Origin: Perca fluviatilis
Lineage: Eukaryota; Chordata; Actinopteri; Perciformes; Percidae
DNA length: 64,000 nt
Direction: 5' to 3'
Assembly (NCBI RefSeq): GCF_010015445.1
Contig: NC_053115.1
Coordinates: 7,771,576-7,835,575 of the forward strand
Shown: piece after piece, positions 34,755-47,215 of the stretch
Numbering within the stretch: the stretch's first letter is position 1
How the letters are laid out: each line of letters begins with the position of its first letter
Translations under genes and position numbers: made by a program
The notes under the pieces: model-generated
The model's input: only the letters and a program-made list of their open reading frames with translations
Databases searched by the model: none
Told to the model about the DNA's origin: nothing

Positions 34755-36405
34755 TAGGGTTGGGCGATGTCCCCTAAATTGGCAGTTGACGATGTTTACA
34801 GTAAAACGTCGTGATGGACGATGATATCGTCAAAAAATATTTTTTACATAAATATTTTTTACATAAATATTTGTTTCTTACGGTGGCCCTGAGAGGCCAC
34901 AGCACGCAAATAAAAGAAAACGCACGCAAATAAACCACAGCACGCAAATAAAAGAAAACGCATGCAAATAAACCACAGCACGCAAATAAAAGAAAACGCA
35001 CGCAAGTAAAACACAGCACGCAAATAAAACAGCACGCAAGTAAAACACAGCACGCAAATAAAACAGCACGCAAGTAAAACACAGCACGCAAATAAAACAG
35101 CACGCAAGTAAAACACAGCACGCAAATAAAACAGCACGCAAATAAACCACAGCACGCAACTAAAAGAAAACGCACGCAAGTAAAACACAGCACGCAAATA
35201 AAACAGCACGCAAGTAAAACACAGCACGCAAATAAAACAGCACGCAAATAAACCACAGCACGCAACTAAAAGAAACGCACGTAAATAAAAACCACGCAAA
35301 TAAAACAGCACGCAAATAAAATACAAGCCAAATAAACCACAGCACGCAAACGAAAAACGTGACGTTAAGGTAAAACACAAAGCACGAATAAAATAAAAAG
35401 CACGCAAAATAAAACACAGCAAATAAATAAAAAAAGCACGCAAAAACAGCGCACGAAATAAACCACAGCACGCCAACTAAAAGAATACGACGCGCAAGTA
35501 AAACACAGCACGCAAAGAAATAAAAGAAAAACGCACGCCAAATAAACCACAGCACGTAAATAAAAGAAAAAACGTACGCAAATAAACACGCACGAATAAA
35601 TAAGCGAGCAAATAAAATGAAGCAATACAAGCAAATAAAAAATAGTAGCCAAATAAACGCAAGGAAACAGAAACAAAGAAAATACAAGATAAAACGCAAA
35701 AAACACAGCACGCGAAAAAAAGAAAGACGCGAAATTAAAACGAAAGAACGCAAGAATAAAGAAGCAAATCAAAGAACGAATAAAAGCCCAAATAAAACAC
35801 AAAGCACGCCAAATAAAAGAAAATGAAATAAAACAAAGAATGCGAAATAAAGAATGAATAAAATGAAGAAAATAAACGAAGAAAGAAATGAAATAAACGC
35901 AAAATAAAATGATAAAGCACGCAAATAAAAGAAAACGCACGCAAATAAAACAGCAAGCAAGTAAAACACAGCACGCAAATAAAAGAAATTAACCATTTTC
36001 TCCAATTTATTCATCACTAAATTCACTTTTGAGAACGTTTTAGGCGAGGAAATAAACTGTTTACATTTCGAATATAGGCAGTCTTGTGAAAATCGTTGCC
36101 GAATTGACAATTTGCCTCAAAGTTTTTGGAGTTGAGAAGCTCCATAAAGTGACGGGACAGCCAGCAGGCGCCTGCCGGGGATGGCAGCTCGTCGCTCGGC
36201 CAGGAATGCTCAGAGACCCCGCTCTAAGCTGGAGGTCTCTCAGACCGCTCTCGTAAATGAGAGGCTTTTATTTCGCCGTTGATGGATCATTTGTTTAAAT
36301 ATCACAACACATGTCCATCATAAGATTAACGGGGACTTGTGGTTAACTGTTTTTTCGGAGTTAAACTTCACAAGCGCCTGCAGGCTTGCCATCGGCACAA
36401 CCCTA
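34755..36405. mobile_element. hAT-type element carrying a large minisatellite
   Basis: Starts TAGGGTTGGGCGATGTCCCC and ends GGCACAACCCTA, with perfect 8-bp flanks TGCAACAG at 34747-34754 and 36406-36413. Of its 1651 bp about 1.1 kb is a tandem array; the remainder has no transposase frame. It is inserted in F4 copy D. Confidence 0.88.
34897..35993 (+). repeat. Minisatellite, about 17/34-bp unit
   Basis: The basic motif is cacgcaaataaaacag with variants cacgcaagtaaaacacag and cacgcaaataaaagaaaacg. Between about 35028 and 35260 the higher-order period is 34 bp and almost perfect; beyond 35280 the copies are increasingly divergent. Because the motif has no stops on the complement, it yields long minus-strand frames (up to 205 codons) of Cys/Phe/Leu repeats that are not genes. 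Confidence 0.9.
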
Positions 36406-36638
36406 TGCAACAGAAAACTCAGATTGGATAGATAGTCTAGCTAGCTGTCTGGATTTACCCTGCAGAGATCTGAGAAAAGGTTAACCATAGTCCTCATAAA
36501 TCGACCAGAGTTTAAAATGCCAACACAAAGGAAGCCAAAGGCAATATCTGGCCTAAACGAGTGAAATCTGGCGGATTTACAGTCGGCAACAAAGCAATGC
36601 CGGAAGTGGAATGTCAAGGATATAGACTACACCAAGAA

Positions 36639-37186
36639 CTATCCTGCCTCTGCCGCATTGACTCCAGCGCTTGGAGTATGCTGGTGTGACCTACGATAGT
36701 GCTGAAAGGCCCACTTCTGCCTGCTTAATCAATCTCCTGTACATTTTCTTTTGAACTTAATTGACTTATTTTCCCAAGACGGGCAATTCTGGGAGGGTGA
36801 ATAGGGTGAAGTTTCACACCGCCGTTCACTGGTCTTCATGAACTGCAATCTATTGATCATACTGCGGCATGGGGAAGCCAAATCTGGGCCAGCTGCCTTG
36901 TCAGCAGTCTCTCTGGCTCTTAGAAGGAAAAACACTGAGGGAATACAACCAAGAAACAATAAGAGAAACATCAATAGGATTTTTCTTTTTACTTTAAATG
37001 GTCGACTTAAATTAACTTGTGACCTTCAAGGGGCATTTTGATCGCTAGAATGTAGACTTTAGAGTGCAATTAATTTAGTGAGGTGATTAACTGGTCTGTT
37101 TATCAAGTAATTGTAGACGTCTTTGAAATAGAAAGTAGTCAGCATTCTGTGGGTGTGTGGTCTATGATGATGTGTTTCCTGATGAT
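36639..37186. other. Spacer between opposed F4 copies
   Basis: About 550 bp; no repeat or exon recognised. Confidence 0.4.
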
Positions 37187-37656
37187 TAGTCTATATCCTA
37201 TCCACGACATTCCACTTTCGGGATTGGCCCGTTGCTGCCGGAAATTCCAGGATGTCACTCTTTACGGCCATATGTCCCTTACCTTTCGCTTTCTTTGTGT
37301 TGGAACTTTAAACTCCAGGCAATTTATGAAGACTATGGTTAACTGCTCCTCAGATCTCTGCAGGGTAAATCCAGACCGCTGGCTAGACTATCTGTCCAAT
37401 CTGAGTTTTCTGTTGCACGACTAAAACAACCTTTGAATGGAACACATGTTCCACCAAAACAAGTTCCTTTCCTGAGGCTATTTTGCAGCAGCACTGGGAC
37501 TCCGTCCGGCATGTAGCGCGGCCCATGGCGATTGTGATTGGTTTAAAGAAATGCCAATAAACCAGAGCACGTTCTTCTCCCATCCCGGAATGCTGTGTGG
37601 ACTAGCCCGACCCTCCTTCGCAGCGCTGTGGAGGAAGGTCTGGCAATGCGAGACTA
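37187..37656 (-). mobile_element. 9-bp-TSD family F4, copy E (intact)
   Basis: Begins TAGTCTATATCC and ends GCGAGACTA, with perfect 9-bp flanks CCTGATGAT at 37178-37186 and 37657-37665. This 470-bp copy shows the complete family: on the minus strand TAGTCTCGCATTGCCAGACC, then cagcgctg, the ccaatcacaatcg block, ggaacttgttttggtgga, gcagagatctgag and a terminal tatagacta. Confidence 0.87.
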
Positions 37657-37665
37657 CCTGATGAT

Positions 37666-38055
37666 TAATGCCATTAAAGGCTCACGTCATGGAACACTGT
37701 AAAATGCAGAAATGTCACTAGAGCCATTTGACAAACATGCAGTTAGTAACGATGACTGTAGTATATTAACTGTAAGTTTCACTTCAGTGGTTAAGTCATT
37801 TAATCAAATTTATCCGAAAGCCCACAAAACTGTCAATGCAAAAAATGTGTGAAAATTCTGTGCAAAAGAGGCAAAACACTTGCATCATAGCAAGTCATTA
37901 ATTTTGCTGAGATGTGTGTGCATAAGAAGCTGTTTTTTATGTTTGAGTGATGGCTCTGGAGCAGCAGCAGTGGCTGGAGGAGTAAATAAGCTGCTAAAAT
38001 ACATGGTCAATATACACTGACGATATGAAAGTTGTTTGAAGAAGAAATCCGTCAG

Positions 38056-38109
<54 letters not shown>

Positions 38110-39060
38110 GTTTGCTCCTCATGGGTGCATGTATTGAGACTCATTGCCATCATCTCTGGAGCATTTTAATGACAATGATTTATTAAGGTAACAACAGAAA
38201 CCTATGTAAGAAGATTTCCAACTTGAAATTTAATATTTCATTAACATTAAAATGTAATGACATGCAGTGCATCAACTAGACACATTTCCTTAGAAAAGCA
38301 GGGTGATTCAACCTCCATCTTCATGCTGTAGAAAATATTACCACATGAATATCTGATTAAGTATTCTGATTATCACTGATGCCATCAAAGACATGAAATA
38401 ACACTGATTCAAGCATCGGAAAATGCTGTCCTCTTTAAATCCTTACTTAATTTTTCTGACTTATTCATTTACTTATTTTCTTTATATTGCAGGGGCACAT
38501 GTCAAAATCCATCAGGCCAGACGATCCTGTTCGTATTGAGCCTGGTCACAGCTGATTATTGCCACGATTCATGACCAATAGACTGGATATTACAGGTCGC
38601 TGTGAATTATTTATTTTTTTGTCTCTTCTGTACAAAAGAGTATTATTAGAAAATTTATTTTTGTGTGCATGAATTAAAGCCAAAAGTTGAAACTAAACAA
38701 ACTGGACAATTTTTTTATAGAATTCAATTAGTTTAATTTCTAGCCTATTACTTTTACAGCTAAGTTGGGTGGTCAAGTACCGTTAAACAGCTTGTTTTCC
38801 TCTTTAAATGAACTCGTCCCTCTCTATCTGTCTTGATACTCCGTCAGTGTTCACCACAAACTTTTCATTCGGTAAGAGCGTACCTGGCTAAAATATACTG
38901 TTCATGACCATGAGATTTCTGTGTGTGTGCCATGTTTGCACATCACCTTAGCAATCAAGCCCTATGGATTGTTCGTGGTAGATTGCTTCTGTGGTTTTCT
39001 ATGATTTTTATTTGCATCTAAATAAAACACCCACACTTTCCTCACATCTTTATAATAAAC
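37666..39060. other. Unassigned sequence with (GT)n
   Basis: Contains a (GT)n run of about 47 bp at 38058-38104. No gene recognised. Confidence 0.45.
38058..38104. repeat. (GT)n microsatellite
   Basis: About 23 uninterrupted GT units. Confidence 0.95.
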
Positions 39061-39430
39061 TAGGGCTGCTCAATTATGGAAAAAAATCATAATCACGATT
39101 ATTTTGGTCAATATTGAAATCACAATTATTTAACACGATTACTCATTGACCTTTGGAAAGATGATGCAATTATTGAACTTAAAAAAACAGTGAAACAGTT
39201 GAACAAATCCAGAGTGAAAACAACTTGAACTGTGAAATTTCCCTGGATACTTTTCCCGTTTGAACATTTTTTTTTTCATTTAGAACACAAGACAAAACGA
39301 GAGTAAACAAGAGTTTACTTGCAAAACGTAATGTGAAAAATAATTATTTTTCTCGATTATTCTGTTTTTGTGTTCATTAGGAGCCAAAATCGTGTAAGTG
39401 AATTACAATTTTGATTAATTGCACAGAAAC
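39061..39430 (+). mobile_element. hAT-like element fragment (TAGGGCTGCTC end)
   Basis: Starts TAGGGCTGCTCAATTATGG, followed by AT-rich 'aatcacgattattttgg' text that is very common in fish genomes. The right end is degenerate (attaattgcacag), so no target duplication can be assigned. An opposite-oriented end of the same kind lies at 52290-52403. Confidence 0.65.
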
Positions 39431-41171
39431 AACGCAATTAAGTTTTTCTGTGCTTTTAATATCGTAAATATGTTGTTCTTTATACTGCCCTTTGTACATA
39501 ACAAAATTTTAAAATCAGATGACTTCAATCTACTCATGAGGACATTCACAGCACACATTTTTTTCTGATATCACTTTCCCTTTCCGTTTTGAATGCCAGT
39601 GGTCTGACAGTGACTTTCCTTGGCTCGCCACAAGGAAACAAATCTGCTGTCAGTTTGACAGCAGCCTATGTCAGAGAAAGGCGAAGTGAAAGGTCTGTCA
39701 GTGCCAGTCAAATTATTTCTCCTGTCCTGATGCACTTTCTGACAGATAAGCTGTCCTTACATACTCCCCCTCCTCAACTCACCTTAGTCCTCCCCAGTCT
39801 CCGTGGAAACACTCGGAAAACGTGATTGATAGAAAAGTGCAGGCAGAAGAATAATGTCAGCACTTGTTGCCTGACAGAGGTCTCCATCAGTGGCACAGTT
39901 AACATGGGTCGTCTATCCATCGCGGGAAGGCTCCAGACATCACGCAGGTCTCCAAACAAATGTCACAGGAGTCAGTCTTTCTTGTATTTCCATTGGGCCT
40001 AGTGTTATGGAGTTCAGCCAAGTGCTGAATGGTGAATATAGAAGAGTTAAGCCTCAGTGGTGACATTTTGAAAATGCTTGTTTTGTTGTTGGCCCGTAGT
40101 GTTGAATTGTGGCTCATCCAGCCTTTAAGACCCCTGTGCTGTGTCTGCAGAGATGTCAACACTGTTAACAATGTGTCAAGCTTACTGGCTGGAGCTAAAG
40201 AAAACACATCCAGGTTCATTAGACCTGCCGAGGGGGAATATAATTGGTAATATCAGTAAGGAAGTTGCCAGGACTGATGTCTAGCACTCTGTCTTCAAAA
40301 AGGGGCATGAATGTAATCAGTGTTTACAGTTTAGTTGTAAAACTGCTCCTCCAGGATCCATTTGCTGAGTGAAGTTAACATGCCGCTGGTACTTTAAAAC
40401 CATAATTCACTTTTACTAGGGCTACGAAAAGAAGAGTCATTTGTCATTTGTTTATCATATGACACACATGTAAATGGATTACTTAGCCAGGCTTTAGAGT
40501 CCATTCTCTCCTGCTTCTACTCCTCTATCCCTCATCCCTCGCTCCCACTGTCTTCTCTCCTGTCACCAGAGCTGTGCTCATATCCATTACATGGCTCCAC
40601 TCCGGTGATAAATCTGTCTGTCAGCAAGACATCATAATCAAATTGTTCCAGAGGTCATTTAACATTGCAGAGGAGGGACTTCGTTTTAGCCCTTAGAAGA
40701 TGAGGCTCAAATACAATTTATGTGTCAGAGATGAATTGTGGAATGAAACATTTACGGAGAAAATGAACTGATCTTGCTGACTGAAATGGCCTTGTTATGG
40801 CCAACTGAGTCACTTTATCTGCGAACTTCCATCACTGGTGTTTAGGTGCTGTCCCCCTTTCCACCCTGCCTGTGATTTAAATAATAAATAATCATAGATA
40901 CGACAGTTGCTGATTACAGAGCTGAGCTGGATGTGTGGAATACAAGAATAAGTTCCTTTTCCCTCAATACTGACGCCAATATGTAACTATTAATATAATC
41001 AATTAAGTAGAATCCTCCATGTACAGATCCTTGAAACTGTACCTTCTCAACCAATCAGAATGAGCCTTAATATTTCCTATACCAGCCCTACACTGAGCTA
41101 CTAGTTTATTAGGCACATCTGAATTATGTAATGCAACCCAGTAGCCCTGCAATACATTTTATTTTTGTGGA
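39431..41171. other. Unassigned sequence
   Basis: No gene recognised. A stretch at 40152-40247 has exon-like borders (ctgtgtctgcag / gtaatatc) and is open in two frames, but nothing joins to it. At 41085-41110 'ttattaggcacatctg' may be an eroded transposon end. Confidence 0.35.
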
Positions 41172-41221
<50 letters not shown>

Positions 41222-41276
41222 TGTATATATATATATATATTATAATAATATAATTATATATATATATATATATATT
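41172..41276. repeat. (TA)n microsatellite, interrupted
   Basis: About 100 bp of TA with interruptions at 41221-41223 and 41240-41254. Confidence 0.95.
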
Positions 41277-42029
41277 ATTTTGTTCCAGTGTCTTGCATTG
41301 GACTGCATACTACCGTAAATGGTCCTTTTGCTCATTTCCATACATGAGGAGGGCAAAATATTAGATACATGTACATGATTCAACAAAGCAACCATGAGTT
41401 TATAGCTTAAATTGTGATATTTTTCAGATCTATATTAAAATTGGAAGCGTCTGTCCAATGTTTTGTTGACCAGTCCATCCACCCCGACCTTATCCCTACA
41501 CAGACTTTGTCGCTCAATGATATGGTTGCTTGGCTTTTTCCTTCACAGAGACTACGTCCATATTTTTATACAGTCTATTTCGACCCCATTTTCAACCACA
41601 GATATTTTCATTTATCTGTGCAGACCATCAGGACCTCATCAAGAGCTTGTATTGAATAATGATGTTGTTAAATAAATTACCACAATGGTTCCACGGCTAC
41701 TTTCAAAAGTTCACCTGATTATTTGAGTTTAATAAGTTCAAAGTATTTAATACTGAAATAAGTCACAATAAGTTACATAATTAAGCGCCGGGATTTCCCA
41801 GTATATTTGTATTTTCATCAGGTTTTTCCCTATAAAGTGATGCATGCAATTTACAAAGAAAATCATGTGTGCAAAGTAATTATTACTTTGAAACTGGGCA
41901 AAACAACCTGCGCTACTTTACTTAACTATGTATTTAAGAAGAGCAAGACAATACGATACAAGATTCATGTTACAAGAAGATAGTGACTCTGAATGAGTTT
42001 TTTTTTAAACTATATCCTCACACCCACTA
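41277..42029. other. Unassigned sequence
   Basis: May include the left part of the hAT transposon whose remains follow, but no terminal repeat was found. Confidence 0.35.
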
Positions 42030-43556
42030 CCAAAAAGCATGTTAACTACTTGAACATCAATTTTGCTCGCCTTTCCTTCTGGCCAGCAAATTTCTCAATG
42101 ACTCTGATTAAAGTCAGTCATCTCAGTAACAAGTCACTTTTCCATGGACAGCATGGCTAGTGCATTCAGCCTCTCCGGGGTCATGGTTTTTCTGAGAAAA
42201 GTTTTTTATTCTTTTCAAGGTTGAGAAGCACCACTCAGCTTTAGCCGTGGTCATGGGTGTGGTTATAACAACTTTCATGAGAGTGACAGTTTTGGAAAAG
42301 ACTTCTTTTCCATAAACAGCTGGAATAGCTCCAAAGCACCATGGCAGGCTTTGAACTCTTCCTTGCTGTAGATGAGACTGAGCTCTGCCTTCACTGCACT
42401 TGTCTGGACTTTGTTGATTACTTTTTCTCTAGTAACAGACAACATACAGTCCAGAAGCTCGTTCTGTATAGTTTTTGACATTCCTTTAAAAACAGTGGCG
42501 ATGTCAAGGTGCTCTTTCAAAGCTCCATCAAGAGAGGCAACAAAATCCACCAACCTGCGGGTTATGTGAGCTCTCACTCTCATCATGGCCGGGTAAAGCC
42601 AACTCAAAGGCTCCACACCATTTCACAGTCTATTATTCTGGACAGTATGTGTCAATTTTTTGTCACCTCTTCATTGTGCCTTCTAATGCCAATCCTGTAG
42701 CCTTCATCTAGTTGTTCAGCAATGCTAACTCTGCCAAAAAACATTAGCTTCATGCTGTTATTAAGATGGCTGCGGCTACTTTCATGATGTTTGCATTTTT
42801 CAGAGAGATGTTTTAGGTCTCTTACCCCCGTTGTTGTCCACAAAACCTCAGTGCCGACATTTTGAAATAAAAGACAAGGAAAGCAAAAAAGGCATTGCTA
42901 ACATTACATCCAGCCAGCCAACTCCGTTTCGCATAAAAAGAGCTGGTGAAGCCCATGGTGAAGCCCATGGTGAAGCCCTGGCCTGGGTCACCGGCCTGCT
43001 GTTGGATTTGTAAATTGGGTTGGTCCGGTCCGAGATCCTCTATCCTCTTTTTTTCTTCCAGCGAATGTCTTGTGAAAGTTTTTTTTGTAACTGCCATCAT
43101 CTCTACGAAAGTGATTTGTGTGATTGTCAGTCGCGAGTAGCGGCCAAGAGCGTAAAGTTAAATGACAAGTGTCAAAAATCAATCAGATTGGATAAAATAA
43201 CAATCTGATTCGCCAGGGATGCAGCGAGCTGCGCCCAGAGGAGAATCTTTAAGAAACCAATTAGAGACCAGCTTCAGGTCACATGCTTGCCGAAAGTTTA
43301 AGGACTTACATAGACATTCATTTGTCTAGTGTCCCTGGCCATGAAACCGGATGAAACATATTGAAACATAGAAAATAGTTAACCGTTTAAAGCCAGTTTT
43401 TATTAAATGCTGAGGCTCTTACTACCACATTGTACGAGTAAACTGTTTTATTTTTTATTTCATTTTTATATCATTTTTGTGTTTAAGTATACATTTATAT
43501 TTCTGGAATTTGATGGGGGCGGTGCCCTAGCGCCCTTTATTAACAAGCTGCCACTG
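42030..43556 (-). pseudogene. Decayed hAT transposase (TTF-finger / DUF4371 type)
   Basis: Read on the minus strand the remains are in protein order. A TTF-type zinc-finger region (42822-43100: SFYAKRSWLAGCNVSNAFF) comes first. Next is HLSEKCKHHESSRSHLNN (about 42760-42815). A DUF4371-like part follows (42275-42616: VFKGMSKTIQNELLDCML). Last is the C-terminal dimerisation region (about 42130-42270: TTPMTTAKAEWCFSTLKRIK). The RNase H-like core between DUF4371 and the C-terminus is deleted, and at least two frameshifts are present, one near 42290 and one near 42185. The 5' transposon end is probably CAGTGGCAGCTTG (complement of 43544-43556). A short tgaagcccatgg triplication lies at 42946-42976. 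Inactive. Confidence 0.82.
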
Positions 43557-45263
43557 ATCCCTACAATGATAACTGGAGAATTTGTAATAAGCCATTATAA
43601 TACACATTATAGATGATAATTTTGGCGTAACCATGGTTACAAAAAAAACATTACCATCTTGTTTACTACTGTAAGTTCTTGCCTACATTTGAACTCTTGC
43701 ACTTTCCTTTTAAAAAGGAACTGATGTCCTTGTTTTTCTGGTTTTTGGGGACATTTTGCTCACAATAAAATGTTGGTTGATAACATTAACATAAAAACGT
43801 GGACCGACTGTATGTATTTGTTGGTAATTACTGTTTATTCATGCTGTAGGACAGTTCTGAATAACTTCAAAACAGAAGTACAAACTTCCAATGAGGGCAT
43901 TGTGAGTGTGGGTTACTGCAAGAACAGTTTTTCTAACATCAAGGCCCATGTCATACTAGTTTTTGAAGTGAAATAAACATTTACAAATGAATAATTGATT
44001 TTATCTGTATTATTTGGTTGGAAGGAATAGGGAAATATGCATGTTTTGGGTTCTTCAAAGACATACCTAATGCATAAGTAATGATTTCCACTTTCAAGTG
44101 TAAAGTCCCACTTTTGCCTCAGGTGCTTCATTTCTCTGTGTTTGTATCTCCATTCTCTGCAAACACAAATCAAAAAAGAAATGAGGAGAGGAAAGACATG
44201 GAAATGCACATCAAAGACATGATCATATGACACATTAAGAAAAAAACGGAATGGAGGCACTTCTCATTAAAACGTTCTTCGCTTTCCATTTTTGGCAGCT
44301 TAGTTTTAGTTACAGCCATCAGCCCAATACCAAGACAATGTCACCAGTTACCCACACGCTGCTCCTCTCAGGTCATGTAGCGTTATTCTACTGCAATGAC
44401 ATGTGATTATGCAAAAGCTGTTTGCTCTCTTGTGGCCCAAGAGCAGGTCAGCAGATATAGGGCCATAATGGCGGAAATGTAGAGGAGATTAGATTCAGAC
44501 CGCTTGACCCTGCGGCAAAACTTAGCTCTTGGCATTGCACATCTGTTTGGACATTAATTGACTCCAGTGGTTCAGGAATAGTTCACGGTACAGAGCATGG
44601 TTGAGGAAAAAAACATAATAATAAATCGAGCATGGCCTTTTCCTAATCAATGTTATCCTTAAGGCCAAACTCAGAGGTACAGGAAGCAATCAAGAAAACA
44701 ATGGCAGGTACAAGAGTGATTTGGTGGGACAGCAGCTTTGCAGATGGTAGGGAGGCTATTAGAGAGAGAGGAGGGACATCTGCGACCATGCTGCTGACAG
44801 TAACATAAAATCTGTCAAGTGTATATACCCAAGCAACCATTTTGTGGCAGTACATTTAAGGCAGGTGTCTTTGAATACAAATGAGCTTAGATACTGTACA
44901 CTTATGGCATTTTAGATTTTCTCTAACATAAACATTTTTTTGTACTAAAACAGAAATAAACAGATCTAGGCTGCTTTTAAAAAAGGCTGTCTTGTCTTTC
45001 TTTTTTTTTTAAATCTTCCTTTTCACGTCTGCATTTTTACTTTTAAGCATCAATTAAAACATGATTCACAAAAGAACAGCACCATGATTCTGTGATGTCT
45101 TATCTTTTGCAAAAATTGTGTCCCAACACCACTTTTTAATGCGCTGTTTTTATAAGAGGTCTAATTGCAGGCCTGAATGTGCTGAGAAACTTCTAGTTTC
45201 TGAGTTAAACTCCTGGGCGTCCTTATGTTCTAGGTAGTGTGGGGCACTTGTGTGCTAACAAAC
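43557..45263. other. Unassigned sequence
   Basis: No gene recognised; short homopolymer runs only. Confidence 0.4.
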
Positions 45264-45268
45264 TATTA

Positions 45269-45314
<46 letters not shown>
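45264..45314. repeat. (ATT)n microsatellite
   Basis: About 16 ATT units with one ATC. Confidence 0.95.
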
Positions 45315-45315
<1 letters not shown>

Positions 45316-45537
45316 GAGGCCCCTAACAAATTTGTTGGCCACATAGAAGTACCCAAGCTCCTAAAAACACATTTACTGGAGAAAGTAATTAGTATAAGTA
45401 TTGAGAACAAATTATAAAAAGTGATAGCCATTTCTGCTTCAGTGTATGAAACAAAAACGTAGTAGTATTATTGTATAAAAACCTGAAAATATAATAATAA
45501 TTATTATTTGAGGCCAATGCTTTGTTCAGATTTAAGG

Positions 45538-45607
45538 TTTTTTTTTTTTTTTTTTTTTGTGTATAAAAGCCGTTTTTACTGAATTTTTTTTTTTTTTTTT
45601 TTTTTTT
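45538..45607. repeat. Two poly-T tracts
   Basis: T21 at 45538-45558 and about T24 at 45584-45607, separated by gtgtataaaagccg. Each could be the A-tail of a minus-strand retroposon, but no body is recognised. Confidence 0.8.
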
Positions 45608-45939
45608 AAATGTAACAAAGCTTTCACAAATCTATCCTTGATAAAATGCAGGGTCTCTTCCCTCTTTTGCCTGGCTCTTTAGGCAAGCCAAAGAAAAAAA
45701 ACTTTCCCTCACACCCAAAGAAACATTTTTTTCGAGACAATGTTCCACCGATGTGCTAACACTACAAATTGAAAAGAGCAGTGTTGAAGGGGGCGCGAGG
45801 GCGGGGCAGGGACATCTCAGAGCTGAAATTCAAAGACCCCACTGAGACACAATGAGATCCGAGCGTTCAGATCTGGGCAGAGATGGGCAGTGCTAGCCCA
45901 AGCTGTCTGCAGGGCTCATATCTAAATGCATTTACCTCA

Positions 45940-46152
45940 TTATTTGACACTTTGGTATTGTTTAACATTACATTACATTACTTACTGTCTTCACTGCACT
46001 ATATTTCTTGTCCTGTCTATGCACCACCTGTCTATACTTTGTATATCGCATTGCACTTTTCTGCTCTTTTTGCACTTCTGGTTAGACGCAAACTGCATTT
46101 TGTTGTCTTGTACTTGTACTCTGCACAATGACAATAAAGTTGAATCTAATTA
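45940..46152 (+). mobile_element. LINE 3' tail (aatgacaataaagttgaatct type)
   Basis: The sequence through gcacttctggttagacgc, actgcattttgttgtc, ctctgcacaatgacaataaa and gttgaatctaat matches the 3' untranslated region of a common fish L2/Rex1-like LINE. A small stray (taatc)n patch of the same type lies at 51146-51165. No RT left. Confidence 0.6.
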
Positions 46153-47136
46153 CTACACAACATTATAGCAACATTTATAGGTCAGAAAAGAGAAAAAAGT
46201 GTAATAGGTCCTCTTTAAGGTTAGGCATGTTAGGCTAGGAAATCAAGGAAGACAAGCATAGTGAAACATGTTGGCACTATTGGAAGAATGCTGTTGATTG
46301 GGCAGTGTGTGTCAACACTGAGCACCTGCATTGACTTCTGTCACATCAAGATTGGGTTTGGTCCTCTGGGAATGTGCTGAGATCCACTTGGTCGATTATT
46401 TAGCATACACATGAAGCGCACAGCTTGCCAACATGAGCACTCAAGCAGAATTTATATGGGCTGAATATCTCTGTGCCAGTAGCCAAATAATGCTGTACAC
46501 TGTCAATCACTTGTACCCACCTTTAGGTTAAAATGGTAAAATTTGACACTTTCACATTAACAGTTTTATTATTGTATTAATTCACATGGAAATATTTAAT
46601 TGGGGAGCTCCACGAAGTTGTAGTCCCAGGCAACGATCCAACAGCTTCAGTGCTATACAGCCTGACTTGATTTGTTATAAGCAGACAGCTGAAGTAACTG
46701 TGATGCAGCTGACCGGCCTGCTGTAGCCTGCATCAACTTCAGCACCATGGACAGGTCCATGGAAATGAGCTTCAGCTTTCTATAGACGGGAAACCACATT
46801 ATTTAATCTAAAGCAAGATCTTAAGCAATATGCCCTAATAGGCATAATTCTTTTAGGACAAAAAGAAGTATAACTTCCTTTTTATTACGATAAATTTAAG
46901 TTATTTAAATAACTCTGCTCTCAGTCAGACAAATGTATCTACAGAGAGCCCTGCAATTATGTTTTTTTTTTATATTTAAGGTCATTTTGTTGTAGAATTA
47001 TGTTATACCAATAAATGAACTGGCTTTTTTTGCTAAATGCTATTTCGAATAGCAGCTGTTTGCTTGAGTAGTGAGTGCTTGAGGAGAATGATTGTTTTCA
47101 GAAAATCATAAAACATATCCATTTCTCAGCTCTACA
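46153..47136. other. Unassigned sequence
   Basis: No gene or boundary recognised. Confidence 0.4.
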
Positions 47137-47215
47137 GTAACCTCAAGGCAAGGCAAGGCAGCTTTATTTGTATAGCACATTTCAGCAAAACATTAAACAT
47201 TAAAGAGCAGCTAAA
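47137..47215. repeat. Short dispersed repeat (aaggcaaggcag...tttatttgtatagcac)
   Basis: The aaggcaaggcagctttattt and gtatagcacatttca text is a widely dispersed teleost repeat. Only about 80 bp is recognisable. Confidence 0.5.

Larger units (their letters stand above)
34520..36629 (+). mobile_element. 9-bp-TSD family F4, copy D (interrupted by a hAT)
   Basis: Starts TAGTCTCGCTTTGCCAGACC and ends GGATATAGACTA. Flanks CTCCAACAA (34511-34519) and CACCAAGAA (36630-36638) agree at 7 of 9 positions. The body is split by the hAT at 34755-36405; without it the element is about 450 bp and collinear with copy E. Confidence 0.78.

Noticed and set aside
34774..35974. Long minus-strand frames (up to 205 codons) rich in Cys, Phe and Leu
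   Set aside because: They are translations of the minisatellite, which lacks stop codons on that strand. The repeated peptide follows the DNA period exactly, and there is no start context or splice support.
40152..40247. Exon-like segment with good acceptor and donor
   Set aside because: Open in two frames with no recognised protein and no partner exon; likely by chance.
41085..41170. Possible Tc1 5' terminal repeat (tttattaggcacatctg)
   Set aside because: Only about 20 bp resembles a Tc1 end, and the rest does not continue as transposase. Not firm enough to annotate.
41487..43564. atccctac at both 41487-41495 and 43557-43564 as an 8-bp target duplication for the hAT pseudogene
   Set aside because: The sequence after the left copy does not resemble the CAGTGGCAGCTTG end, so this is probably coincidence.
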